Of a stretch of DNA of 64,000 nucleotides, positions 17,679 through 26,475 are shown piece by piece (within the stretch, counting starts at the first letter, position 1; each line of letters starts with the position of its first letter). The stretch lies in contig CAYVBP010000002.1 in the NCBI GenBank assembly GCA_964449155.1, forward strand, positions 1 to 64,000. The letters are read 5' to 3'. The notes beneath the pieces were generated by a model. The model was not told the DNA's origin. It saw nothing but the letters and a program-made list of their open reading frames with translations, and ran no database searches. The translations under genes and the position numbers were made by a program. The DNA is from CAIXLI01 sp964449155 (GTDB lineage: Bacteria; Pseudomonadota; Alphaproteobacteria; UBA9219).

Positions 17679-18845
17679 ATGACCAATACATATGGATCTG
17701 ATCAAAATTCTCCCGATGGAGATGCGTCCCTGGAGATCGTTGCCGAAGAGGAACAAATTACCGAGGCCCCTTCGGAAGAAGAGTTTGCGGATCAGACGCC
17801 TTTTGACGAGCCGTTGGATGAAAGGCCGCGCAAAAGATCGGCCGCTCTTCCTATCGCAGCGGCTATGGGCGGCGTCGTTTTATTGGGGTATGTCGCTTGG
17901 ACCCTCAGCAGCGGTTCTCCTCAGTTGTTCGCCTCCGTTAAACAAATGGCGACCGGAGCGCCCGCGCCGTTTTCGATTTCGGAACCCCCTTCTTCCGGAG
18001 TGGGAAACAAAGCGGTTGCCGATCAAGCAATCGGGGCACCTAAAACAGATTCAGCCGTTCAGCCGACTGCGCCGCAAGAAGGTGCACCGAATGTGGCGGC
18101 TGCCGGAGATGCGCTTCCAGCGCAGGGGGCTGTGCCGACGCAGGAACCCGGATCGGCGGAAAAAATTGTACATCAATCTCCCATTATTCATGCGCCTCCG
18201 CCGAATGGCGGGCCTGAAATGCACGCCGAAGGATCGGCCATTGTGTCGGGGGCCTCTTTGGGCGCGCCTCCTGCGCCGCCTGTGCCCGTAACGACCGAAG
18301 ATCTTAACCGTAAGGTCGAAACCCTGACGGCGCGGGTCGATTCGTTGCAACGCGCGTTGGATCAGGCAAATCAGATTCTGGTTCAAATGAACAGTTCTTT
18401 GGCTGCGTCGGCGACGACGGCATCGAGGCTCGATGCAATCGAGCAGAAGCTGGATAGGCCCAGCCGTGCCGCAACAAGAACCCGGACAACGCCATCCAAG
18501 AGAAAATTCGTTGCTGAGGCACCGACGCCTGCCCCGGTTCAGTTATCTACGGATGAGCCGGAAGAGGTTGCGCAGCCCCCTGTTCAGAAAAAGAGTTCGG
18601 CAAAGACAAAAAAACAGCGGGTCGCAGAGAAGGATAGCGATTCCGATGTCGCTGAAACGCCGTCCAAGAACTGGATTCTCCGTTCTGCCGCGCCGAATCG
18701 TGCGTGGATATCTCAAAGCACGTCTTCGCAAGACCTCAGAGAGATCCATGTTGGGGATAATATCCCCGGCGTTGGACGGATAACGGGGATTGAACTGCGC
18801 GGCGATGCGTGGATAGTTCACGGCACGAAAAAGAGCATTTACTAA
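17679..18845 (+). CDS. dotF: Type IVB secretion protein DotF/IcmG-like (TraP-like)
   Basis: The 388-residue protein has DotF architecture: an acidic cytoplasmic N-terminus, one membrane span at about residues 55-75, a Pro/Ala-rich periplasmic stretch, and a coiled coil near 209-260 (LNRKVETLTARVDSLQRALD). The compact C-terminal domain contains WISQSTSSQDLREIHVGDNI and WIVHGTKKSI. DotF is an inner-membrane partner of the DotC-D-F-G-H core complex. The order dotH-dotG-dotF equals icmK-icmE-icmG of Legionella and traN-O-P of IncI plasmids, which supports the call more than sequence alone. A 200-base gap separates it from dotG. Confidence 0.72.
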   Translation: MTNTYGSDQNSPDGDASLEIVAEEEQITEAPSEEEFADQTPFDEPLDERPRKRSAALPIAAAMGGVVLLGYVAWTLSSGSPQLFASVKQMATGAPAPFSISEPPSSGVGNKAVADQAIGAPKTDSAVQPTAPQEGAPNVAAAGDALPAQGAVPTQEPGSAEKIVHQSPIIHAPPPNGGPEMHAEGSAIVSGASLGAPPAPPVPVTTEDLNRKVETLTARVDSLQRALDQANQILVQMNSSLAASATTASRLDAIEQKLDRPSRAATRTRTTPSKRKFVAEAPTPAPVQLSTDEPEEVAQPPVQKKSSAKTKKQRVAEKDSDSDVAETPSKNWILRSAAPNRAWISQSTSSQDLREIHVGDNIPGVGRITGIELRGDAWIVHGTKKSIY

Positions 18846-18992
18846 TTTTTGACAGGGTTGACGTCTGGCGCGTGCGGTTCATTGCGTCATATGTTTTCGT
18901 GCTGCGTTTTTCATATCTAAAATATGTCTAACTAGGCTAAAGCCAAAGACTATTTTCCCTTAATCATAAACCGTACGATGGGGGTAAATAAA

Positions 18993-19127
18993 ATGTTGCG
19001 ATCTCTTGCAATTTCACTTCAAACCCGCCATCTATACTTCGTTGAAGCTGTAAGCTTTTTCCGATTTTTGACTGCGAAATCCCATAATGATCCCTTCTCT
19101 CGTCCGCAAACTATTTGGTTCCCATAA
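18993..19127 (+). CDS. Possible 44-codon leader ORF overlapping the secA start
   Basis: An ATG at 18993 with GGGGG about 9 bases upstream opens a 44-codon frame. It begins MLRSLAISLQTRHLYF, ends RPQTIWFP, and stops 41 bases inside secA in another frame. secA itself has no visible Shine-Dalgarno sequence, so translation of this ORF might set secA initiation. No known SecM-type arrest motif is present. It could be chance. Confidence 0.25.
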   Translation: MLRSLAISLQTRHLYFVEAVSFFRFLTAKSHNDPFSRPQTIWFP

Positions 19128-21831
19128 TGATCGTCTTTTAAGCGCGCAGACGCCGATTATTGCGCGGATTAATGCGCTCGAGCCGCAATTCAAGGCTTTG
19201 TCTGACGAAGAGCTTCGTGCCAAGACAACGGAGTTTCGCGATCGCTTTGCTAAGGGGGAAACCCTCGACGATCTTTTGCCCGAGGCCTTTGCGACAGCGC
19301 GTGAGGCTGCATGGCGCGTGCTGGGTCAGCGGCCATTCGACGTTCAGCTGCGCGGCGGCATCGTTCTTCATCAGGGAAGAATTTCGGAAATGCGTACGGG
19401 CGAAGGCAAAACGCTTGTTGCTGTATTGCCGAGTTATTTAAACGGATTGACGGGGAGGGGCGTTCATATTGTTACCGTCAACGATTATTTAGCCAAGCGC
19501 GATAGCGAATGGATGGGCCGGATTCACAATTTTTTAGGCCTAACGGTCGGGTGCATCGTTCACGGGCTCGAAGATCACGAGCGCAAGGCGGCTTACGGTG
19601 CCGACATCACATACGGTACAAATAACGAATTTGGGTTTGATTATTTGCGCGATAATATGAAGTTCGCGCAGGAAGACCTTGTTCAGCGCCCCTTTAATTA
19701 TGCGATTGTCGACGAAGTTGATAGCATTCTTATCGACGAGGCGCGCACGCCGCTTATTATCTCCGGGCCAGCGGAGGATTCGTCGGAATTGTATATTAAA
19801 ACCGACGCGATTATCCCGATGCTTGCCGAGACCGATTACGAAAAAGACGAAAAAGCAAAGACCGTTGTTTTGACCGAGATCGGAAATGAAAACATCGAAC
19901 GCCTTTTGGGCGAGGCCGGGCTTCTTGCGCCAAACTCTGTGGGCCTTTACGATCCCGCCAACGTCACGATCGTTCATCATGTAACTCAGGCTTTGCGCGC
20001 GCATAAGATGTTTGCGCGCGATGTGGATTACATCGTCAAAAACGATAAGGTCATTATTATCGACGAATTTACGGGCCGCATGATGGAAGGCCGCCGTTAT
20101 TCTGACGGCTTGCATCAGGCTCTTGAGGCCAAAGAACACGTTACGATTCAGCGCGAAAACCAAACGCTTGCGAGCATCACGTTCCAGAATTATTTCCGCC
20201 TATATCCCAAGCTTTCTGGGATGACTGGCACGGCCTTGACGGAAGCGGCGGAATTTGCCGAGATCTACAATCTGGAAGTTGTCGAGATTCCCACCAACGT
20301 TCCCGCCATTCGCAATGACATGAACGACGAGGTTTATGGCACGATGGCCGAGAAAATTGACGCCATCGTGAAGTTGATCGAAGAGTGCCGCGCGCGCAAG
20401 CAGCCAGTTCTGGTTGGAACGGTTTCCATTGAAAAATCTGAACATCTTTCCGATATCCTGAAGAAAAAGAAAATTCCGCATAACGTCCTCAACGCGCGCT
20501 TTCACGATTCCGAGGCCGCGATTATTGCGCAGGCTGGGCGTCTTGGCGCTGTGACCATCGCCACAAACATGGCGGGTCGGGGCACGGATATTCAGCTTGG
20601 CGGCAACGTCGATGCGTGCCTTGCCGAACTTTCGGCGGAAGACAGGGCGAATGAAAAGAAAGTCGATGCGCTGCGTCGTGAGATCGACGCGGCTCGCGAG
20701 GAAGCGCGCAAGGCGGGCGGTTTGTTCGTGATCGGCACGGAACGTCATGAGTCGCGCCGTATTGATAATCAGCTGCGCGGACGTTCTGGGCGTCAGGGGG
20801 ATCCCGGGGCTTCGATATTTTTCCTTTCGCTTGAAGACGACTTGATGCGAATTTTTGGGGCGCACAATCAAACACAGGCCATTTTGGCAAGGCTGGGATT
20901 GCGCGACGGCGAAAAAATTGCGCATCCGTGGATTACGACGGCGTTGGCGAAGGCGCAGCAGAAGGTTGAAGAGCGGAATTTTGAAATTCGTAAGAATTTG
21001 CTTAAATTTGACAATGTCATGAACGATCAACGCAAGGTCGTTTATGAACAGCGCCGCGATATCATGGCGGCGGCGGACGTTTCAGACGTCATTCGCGACT
21101 TGCGCGAAGAAGTCATTCACGATTTTGTGGCCAAGGCGATCCCGCCGCATTCCTATGTCGAGCAATGGGATATCTCTGGGTTGCAGGAGCGCGTTCGCGA
21201 TGTTCTTTCGCTCGATCTCCCGATCGAGGCATGGGTGGCGGAGAACAGCATTGCTGAGACTGAAATCGAAGATAAGATTAAGAAAGCTGCTGCTGAAAAA
21301 ATCAAGGAAAAGACGGCAGTTGTTGATGAAGCGTCGTTACGCCATGCGGAAAAAGCGGCGCTTTTAAGCATTCTTGACCAGGCATGGAAGGAGCATCTGC
21401 TCGATCTCGATCAGCTTCGTCAAGGCATTCATCTTCGCGGATATGGACAGCGCGATCCCTTAAACGAATATAGCCGCGAGGCCTTTGGTTTGTTTGAGCT
21501 TATGCTGATTTCCGTCCGCGAAGAGGTGACGAAGGCCCTCATGCATGCCGGAATGAATCTTCCTTCCATTGAAGAAATGCTCGAACGTCAACGCGAGGCT
21601 GCCTTGATGGAGGAACTTAGTGGCGATGCTGCCGCAGCCTCTTTTGGCGGAGAGTCATTGCCGGACGGGATGGTTTTGGCTTCGGGGGCGCGTCGATCCG
21701 CCGCAATGTCTTTTCCGCGAGGCGTTGTCGATCCAGCAAATCCCGAGACATGGGGCAATACGCCGCGCAATGCGCCCTGCCCTTGCGGATCGGGGAAAAA
21801 ATACAAGCACTGCCACGGTTCGGTTCGCTGA
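19087..21831 (+). CDS. secA: Preprotein translocase ATPase SecA
   Basis: SecA drives proteins through SecYEG by ATP hydrolysis. The 914-residue protein has nucleotide-binding domain 1 with Walker A MRTGEGKT and the segment IVDEVDSILIDEARTPLIISG. A cross-linking domain, domain 2 (IATNMAGRGTDIQLGG), scaffold and wing domains follow. It ends in a zinc-binding SEC-C tail CPCGSGKKYKHCHG that contacts SecB and the ribosome. The start MIPSLVRKLFG matches alphaproteobacterial SecA N-termini but lacks an obvious ribosome-binding site. It faces ctrA convergently. Confidence 0.97.
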   Translation: MIPSLVRKLFGSHNDRLLSAQTPIIARINALEPQFKALSDEELRAKTTEFRDRFAKGETLDDLLPEAFATAREAAWRVLGQRPFDVQLRGGIVLHQGRISEMRTGEGKTLVAVLPSYLNGLTGRGVHIVTVNDYLAKRDSEWMGRIHNFLGLTVGCIVHGLEDHERKAAYGADITYGTNNEFGFDYLRDNMKFAQEDLVQRPFNYAIVDEVDSILIDEARTPLIISGPAEDSSELYIKTDAIIPMLAETDYEKDEKAKTVVLTEIGNENIERLLGEAGLLAPNSVGLYDPANVTIVHHVTQALRAHKMFARDVDYIVKNDKVIIIDEFTGRMMEGRRYSDGLHQALEAKEHVTIQRENQTLASITFQNYFRLYPKLSGMTGTALTEAAEFAEIYNLEVVEIPTNVPAIRNDMNDEVYGTMAEKIDAIVKLIEECRARKQPVLVGTVSIEKSEHLSDILKKKKIPHNVLNARFHDSEAAIIAQAGRLGAVTIATNMAGRGTDIQLGGNVDACLAELSAEDRANEKKVDALRREIDAAREEARKAGGLFVIGTERHESRRIDNQLRGRSGRQGDPGASIFFLSLEDDLMRIFGAHNQTQAILARLGLRDGEKIAHPWITTALAKAQQKVEERNFEIRKNLLKFDNVMNDQRKVVYEQRRDIMAAADVSDVIRDLREEVIHDFVAKAIPPHSYVEQWDISGLQERVRDVLSLDLPIEAWVAENSIAETEIEDKIKKAAAEKIKEKTAVVDEASLRHAEKAALLSILDQAWKEHLLDLDQLRQGIHLRGYGQRDPLNEYSREAFGLFELMLISVREEVTKALMHAGMNLPSIEEMLERQREAALMEELSGDAAAASFGGESLPDGMVLASGARRSAAMSFPRGVVDPANPETWGNTPRNAPCPCGSGKKYKHCHGSVR

Positions 21832-21922
21832 TCGAGCTAACCGCCTAAGGCCTGACTATTTTGGAGCTTTCCCGTTTTTCGCCTTTCCAAAGTTTATGTA
21901 AAGACGAAAGGGTGTTTGGCCG

Positions 21923-22648
21923 TTAAGCTGTTTTGGCTGTAGCGTTGCTGCGTGCCGCTGTGTCCGCACCTTGTTGCGGATCGCGCAGAACATATCCGCG
22001 CCCCCAGACGGTTTCAATATAGTTGTCGCCGCCTGCGGCCGTCGCAAGCTTTTTACGCAGTTTGCAAACGAACACGTCGATAATTTTCAGTTCTGGCTCG
22101 TCCATGCCGCCGTAAAGATGGTTAAGAAACATTTCCTTGGTCAGGGTTGTTCCCTTGCGCAGGGAAAGGAGCTCAAGAATGCCGTATTCCTTTCCGGTCA
22201 AATGCAGCGGAACACCGTCGACTTCGACTGTGCGCGTGTCGAGGTTAACGACCAGCTTGCCTGTGCGGATGACGCTGTCGGAATGGCCCTTGCTCCGGCG
22301 AATGATCGCATGAATGCGGGCGATTAACTCGCGCCGATCGAATGGCTTGGTTAAATAGTCGTCGGCACCGAAGCCGAGACCCTTGATCTTGTTATCGAGT
22401 TCCGAAAGTCCCGACAGGATAAGAATGGGCGTCGTGACACGTGCGGCCCGCAGACGACGCAAGACTTCGTAACCATCAATATCGGGCAACATCAAATCGA
22501 GAATGATGATGTCGTAATCGTAAATTTTTCCTATTTCCAACCCATCTTCGCCCAGATCGGTTGCGTCGACGATAAAGCCTTCCGCCTGCAACATAAGTTC
22601 GATGCTTTTGGCAACCGAGGTATCGTCTTCGACCAGCAGAACGCGCAT
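21923..22648 (-). CDS. ctrA: Cell-cycle response regulator CtrA
   Basis: CtrA is the OmpR-family master regulator of alphaproteobacteria that binds TTAA-N7-TTAA. The 241-residue protein has the receiver acid pocket and phospho-acceptor D51 (IIILD), LTKPF with the conserved Lys, and a winged helix. The winged helix contains LTGKEYGILELLSLRKGTT and HLYGGMDEPELKIIDVF, nearly identical to Caulobacter CtrA. The C-terminus extends past RGYVLRDP with a short Ala/Thr tail. Its promoter region (22649-22735) has several TTAA half-sites (one pair spaced by 9, one TTAACCAA) but no perfect box. Three perfect boxes occur elsewhere in the window. Confidence 0.95.
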   Translation of the reverse strand: MRVLLVEDDTSVAKSIELMLQAEGFIVDATDLGEDGLEIGKIYDYDIIILDLMLPDIDGYEVLRRLRAARVTTPILILSGLSELDNKIKGLGFGADDYLTKPFDRRELIARIHAIIRRSKGHSDSVIRTGKLVVNLDTRTVEVDGVPLHLTGKEYGILELLSLRKGTTLTKEMFLNHLYGGMDEPELKIIDVFVCKLRKKLATAAGGDNYIETVWGRGYVLRDPQQGADTAARSNATAKTA

Positions 22649-22821
22649 AGTTTTGCCTCACATTGGTTAACGGCCAAAGTTAATATCCGGGCACTCTAAC
22701 ACAGAACTTAACCAATAGTAAGCTTTATTAACGATAAGGGTTGTGTGTCAATAGTCATTTATATTCAGGAGGTTAGCGTGTTCTGTTTCATAAAATGAAA
22801 AAACTTAATTGAATACATGCT

Positions 22822-24996
22822 CTATTTTCTGTCTTTCGAACCAGTTGAGCCGACGTGTGTTTTTTTGATTTGGGTGACTGTTGGGAACGGTATTTCGATA
22901 TTCTCTTCGTCGAAGCGGAGTTTGATTCGAAGCAAGAGAGCGCGCCGGATTTCCCATTGCTTTCCGGGGCGTGCGCGCATGCGAACGCGTACAGAAATTG
23001 ACGAAGCGCCAAGTTCCTGCACGCCCAATACTTCAATGGGCTCAAGAATGTGTTGTCTTAATGCCGGGTCTTCCCGGATTTCTTCCCCAATTTTCGACAG
23101 GACGCGCATGACATGTTTAAGGTCGCTGTCATACGCGACACCGACATCGATCAGGGCGTATGCAAAATCCCGTGTCCTATTGGAAATTTTCGAGACTTCG
23201 CTGAATGGTAAAATGTGCAAAGATCCGTCGACATCGCGCAGACGAATCGCGCGGAAGCTTAGCGTTTCGACGGTGCCTTCGAAGGTGTCAATTTTAACGA
23301 CGTCTCCGACGGCAATTGTGTTTTCGGCAACAATAAAAAGACCGGTAAGAAAGTCTTTAACAAGCGTTTGGGAACCAAAGCCGATGGCAACACCGACAAC
23401 GCCGGCACCAGCCAGTAAAGGCGCAATATTGACCCCGATGACCGAAAGGGAAATTAGAACTGCCAACAACGAAAAAAGAACGAAAATCGATGTGCGCACC
23501 ATCGGCAACAGAGTCCGCGCCCGAGCCGAGGCGACCGGTGTTTTGCTGATTTTGTCTTGTCGATTCAAATAACGCTCTACGGCATTGTGGAATAACTCGT
23601 AAAGAACCGTCAGAACCGATAGCGTGATCGCGATGGAAAGCGCCTCTCCCAAAAGGCGTTGTCCGGATGGCGAGGAAAAGTATCCGCCAATATTTACGCC
23701 CCATGTTGCCCCGATTCCCAAAAGGGCGCAGACCCAAATTGCAGGTTTTAAAACAAACGACAAAACCTGACGGTGAAGAAGCGCGGATTTGTTGGGTAGA
23801 GGCGTTTTCCATTTTTCGATTAAAACGAAACCAAAATATACCGCGACAAGAATGACGACGCTAAAAACCGTTCCGCGCAGCATAAGGGAAAGGCTGTTGT
23901 TGCCGACAAAGGTGACGAGCAAACTAATTACGATATATACGATTGCCAACCCATGCCAGTGCCGCGATAGCCACAGGCGCATTGCTTGAATCGGGTTGGG
24001 CGGGTCATCAAAATTTTGGCCTCGCAAAACGTTTGCAACGCGCGAGCGCGCCTTGAAGACGACAATACCGGCTATCGAGGCCAGAACGGCGGCGCAGAAG
24101 TTCTGGAAAGCGACAATTACGCTTTGTGGCGCGCGCATTGCGGTCGCAATGTCGATCAAAAAATAGGCATAAACGATGATAATGCAAAACGCGCTGGACC
24201 AACGGAAGCCGGAAACGGCTTCTTCTGTTGACAAAGGAAGCGTTCGCAAATGCGGCGTTGTCGGAGAAAAAAAGGCCCTTAGGATCTGCTGGGCGGCAAA
24301 GGCGATGGAAATGGCATAGATAACATCCGAGACAACGAACAAGGGCAGTTTATGTGTTTCGTTTTGTTCTAAAAGGAGCAAGGACGATCCAAGGAAGATT
24401 AACACCGGAATCAGACGTAAGAAAAGTAAGCTGCCAATCAACCCTATGCGGCCGAGCATCGTTCGGGGTTTGTTGCGCTTAACCCGTAAGCGTAAAGGGA
24501 TAAGGAAAAGGATAAAGGCGATGCCGGCAAGCAGAGGGGGGGCGACCGATCCCAGCAAATTGGTGCCGATCAAGTTCCATGATGCTGCACGGCGCGAATC
24601 CGTTTGTTGGAGTTTAAACCAATCGAGCGCATCTGGAACAAACGATGCGCGGGCATCGAATATTGACTTAAGTTCCGTAACGACATCCATGGCCTTTCCG
24701 ACGCTTGCTAGCGTTCGGGTGACGAACGTATCCGCAATCTGTCCGGAAAATTCATCGATGTTTTCGGGCGCGGCCGTTGGTGCGGGCTGGTTTGATGTGA
24801 TGCCGACAAGGGTTTCGAGCGTTTGCCCCAACTGAGAGGCGAGCGGTTGCCGTGGAGGTTCTGTCACGACCGGCGTTGAGATGGCTTGGGCTTCGGAAGC
24901 TGCGGTGGCGGACTGTTTTGCCAGGGCCGAACAGCAAAAAACAAGAAGGCATCCGATAACAAAAAAACGGAAAAGCCATTCATGCGATTTTCTCAT
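22822..24996 (-). CDS. Large MscS-family mechanosensitive channel
   Basis: The 724-residue protein has a signal peptide ending near CSALAKQS, a periplasmic region, about ten membrane spans and then the MscS core. The pore helix segment VVGVAIGFGSQTLVKDFLTG is followed by the beta domain motif ENTIAVGDVVKIDTFEGTVE and the cytoplasmic C-terminal cage domain. Large MscS relatives (MscK/YbdG/DUF3772-like) protect cells against osmotic downshock or sense ions. The ligand, if any, is unknown. It is monocistronic on the minus strand, with its end about 170 bases upstream of ctrA. Confidence 0.88.
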   Translation of the reverse strand: MRKSHEWLFRFFVIGCLLVFCCSALAKQSATAASEAQAISTPVVTEPPRQPLASQLGQTLETLVGITSNQPAPTAAPENIDEFSGQIADTFVTRTLASVGKAMDVVTELKSIFDARASFVPDALDWFKLQQTDSRRAASWNLIGTNLLGSVAPPLLAGIAFILFLIPLRLRVKRNKPRTMLGRIGLIGSLLFLRLIPVLIFLGSSLLLLEQNETHKLPLFVVSDVIYAISIAFAAQQILRAFFSPTTPHLRTLPLSTEEAVSGFRWSSAFCIIIVYAYFLIDIATAMRAPQSVIVAFQNFCAAVLASIAGIVVFKARSRVANVLRGQNFDDPPNPIQAMRLWLSRHWHGLAIVYIVISLLVTFVGNNSLSLMLRGTVFSVVILVAVYFGFVLIEKWKTPLPNKSALLHRQVLSFVLKPAIWVCALLGIGATWGVNIGGYFSSPSGQRLLGEALSIAITLSVLTVLYELFHNAVERYLNRQDKISKTPVASARARTLLPMVRTSIFVLFSLLAVLISLSVIGVNIAPLLAGAGVVGVAIGFGSQTLVKDFLTGLFIVAENTIAVGDVVKIDTFEGTVETLSFRAIRLRDVDGSLHILPFSEVSKISNRTRDFAYALIDVGVAYDSDLKHVMRVLSKIGEEIREDPALRQHILEPIEVLGVQELGASSISVRVRMRARPGKQWEIRRALLLRIKLRFDEENIEIPFPTVTQIKKTHVGSTGSKDRK

Positions 24997-25469
24997 AACT
25001 ATGCCCCGCGAAAAGAATGCCTATAGAAATGTGCTAGGAAGCAACAAATCCATACCAGCGATCAGCGTACCTCAGGTCGTTTTGACATTCAAATAATCTC
25101 GGGCGGTAACGTGGCCAGATTGAAAGGAGAAAATTTCTTCGGCGGTTTGCTGCGAAGACCCCGATTTTTGAAGGCCAAGTAAATTTTTCTTGTTGGTATT
25201 TTATTCCTCGCCGCCGATGTGCGGCACTACTTGGCTTAACCTTTCGTTAACACACAAGGCTGCACGAAAGAGAAAATTCATTTTCATAAGCGGCGGAAAC
25301 ACCTTGTTTGCTGCGTTAAGCCGAAAGAATCGCTTTTCTTGTCACACCAAGATACAAGAAAGGCCTGCGGCGAAATTCCTGTGTTGCTCTGCTCTCTTTT
25401 TTCAATATAGTATTCACGAATCAGTGCAATCTGCGAATCACCATCCGGTTTTTCACAAAGAGAAATCAA
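24997..25469. other. Intergenic region between mscS and the pilus operon
   Basis: Some 470 bases without a convincing gene between divergent transcription units. It contains the CtrA box at 25236-25250 and AT-rich tracts that probably hold the pilus operon promoter. No RNA gene was recognised. Confidence 0.5.
25236..25250. promoter_or_regulatory. Perfect CtrA box (TTAA-N7-TTAAC) upstream of the pilus operon
   Basis: TTAA CCTTTCG TTAA followed by C matches the full consensus. It lies 220 bases before the first pilus gene, in a non-coding region. CtrA itself is encoded 2.6 kb away. Regulation is inferred from the match. Confidence 0.7.
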
Positions 25470-26462
25470 ATGCCAACCAGAACCTTTTCCGCCCTGTGTG
25501 GAGCCGCAACGCTGGCTGTTGGGTTTGCCCTTTGGGCACCGCCCGTTCAGGCAGGATTTCAATGGAGCGAACCGAAGGAAAGTTCGGCATATCTTGGCTC
25601 TGCCTCTCAAGATATATCGGTCTCTCCGGGCATCGTGAGCGGTCCCGAGGGCGTTTCGCCCGTCATTTCGGGCGCTCCCGTTTATCCAAGCGCGCCGTCA
25701 CTTTCTTCTGTTGGAGGGGCCAGAGATAAATACGATCTTGCGACGGAAACAATCAGTATGTCGCCCGTATTGGCGTCGCCGCTCGGTGCTCCTGGCGCAC
25801 CTCCGGTTGGCGGAGAAGTTGTTCAGGGATTTGCGACACGCGTTCCGTTGGCGCTTGCGTTGCGCCAGATTTTGCCGGGAAATTATAATTTTTCCCTCGA
25901 TCCGGGAATCGATGCGAATACGCTTGTTTCGTACAAGGGTGGGCGTCCGTGGGGCGAGACGCTTAAGGGCATGTTGTCGTCGGTCGGACTGGATTATCGT
26001 TTGGCTGGGACGGTCGTGACCGTTGCCCATGCATCGGTGGCACCGCCGACGGTGGATGCGCTTCCTGCGCCGGGGCAATCGCCTTCTTTGCAGGTTCAGC
26101 CGTTGCGGTATATGCAGCCGACGGCCTTGCCAAGGGTTAGGGACGCTCAGGTTGTGACGGCGTCTCCTGAAAAGGGGGCGGTTAATACAGAAGGGTGGTC
26201 CGCCAACCGGGGAGAAACGTTGCGCAAGGTTTTGTCAAATTGGTGCAGTCGCGCCGGGGTCGAATTGAAGTGGCTGTCTGAATATGACTATCCGATCGAA
26301 GCGTCTGCGCACTTTAGCGGCGGATTCGAGGAGGCCGTTCGCAGTCTTTTTTCTGGCTTCGACAGCGCTCGGCCTCAACCGATAGGTGAGCTTCATGTCA
26401 ATCCTCGTGCCGGACAAGATGTTCTGGTTGTTCAAGCGCGCGGCAACAGTTACACGAATTAA
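25470..26462 (+). CDS. TcpQ/PilL-like type IVB pilus accessory protein
   Basis: The 330-residue secreted protein has a signal peptide (LCGAATLAVGFALWAPPVQA). It carries two copies of a TcpQ-type secretin-partner fold: one at about residues 130-190 (VPLALALRQILPGNYNFSLD ... LAGTVVTVAH) and a second near 240-325 (ETLRKVLSNWCSRAGVELKW ... VLVVQARG). TcpQ and R64 PilL N-terminal domains help the secretin assemble in the outer membrane. It sits 13 bases before pilN, the position of PilL in R64. The family call is fairly safe; the two-domain reading is inference. Confidence 0.75.
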   Translation: MPTRTFSALCGAATLAVGFALWAPPVQAGFQWSEPKESSAYLGSASQDISVSPGIVSGPEGVSPVISGAPVYPSAPSLSSVGGARDKYDLATETISMSPVLASPLGAPGAPPVGGEVVQGFATRVPLALALRQILPGNYNFSLDPGIDANTLVSYKGGRPWGETLKGMLSSVGLDYRLAGTVVTVAHASVAPPTVDALPAPGQSPSLQVQPLRYMQPTALPRVRDAQVVTASPEKGAVNTEGWSANRGETLRKVLSNWCSRAGVELKWLSEYDYPIEASAHFSGGFEEAVRSLFSGFDSARPQPIGELHVNPRAGQDVLVVQARGNSYTN

Positions 26463-26475
26463 CGGAGACTTAGGG

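Noticed and set aside
17482..17682. 66-codon cysteine-containing frame filling the dotG-dotF gap and overlapping the dotF ATG
   Set aside because: It starts with GTG without a ribosome-binding site, has no recognisable domain and uses codons unlike its neighbours; the overlap is probably chance.
22667..22683. Pair of TTAA half-sites upstream of ctrA as a CtrA box
   Set aside because: The spacing is 9 bases, not 7; a nearby TTAACCAA is only a half-site. Autoregulation is plausible but not shown.
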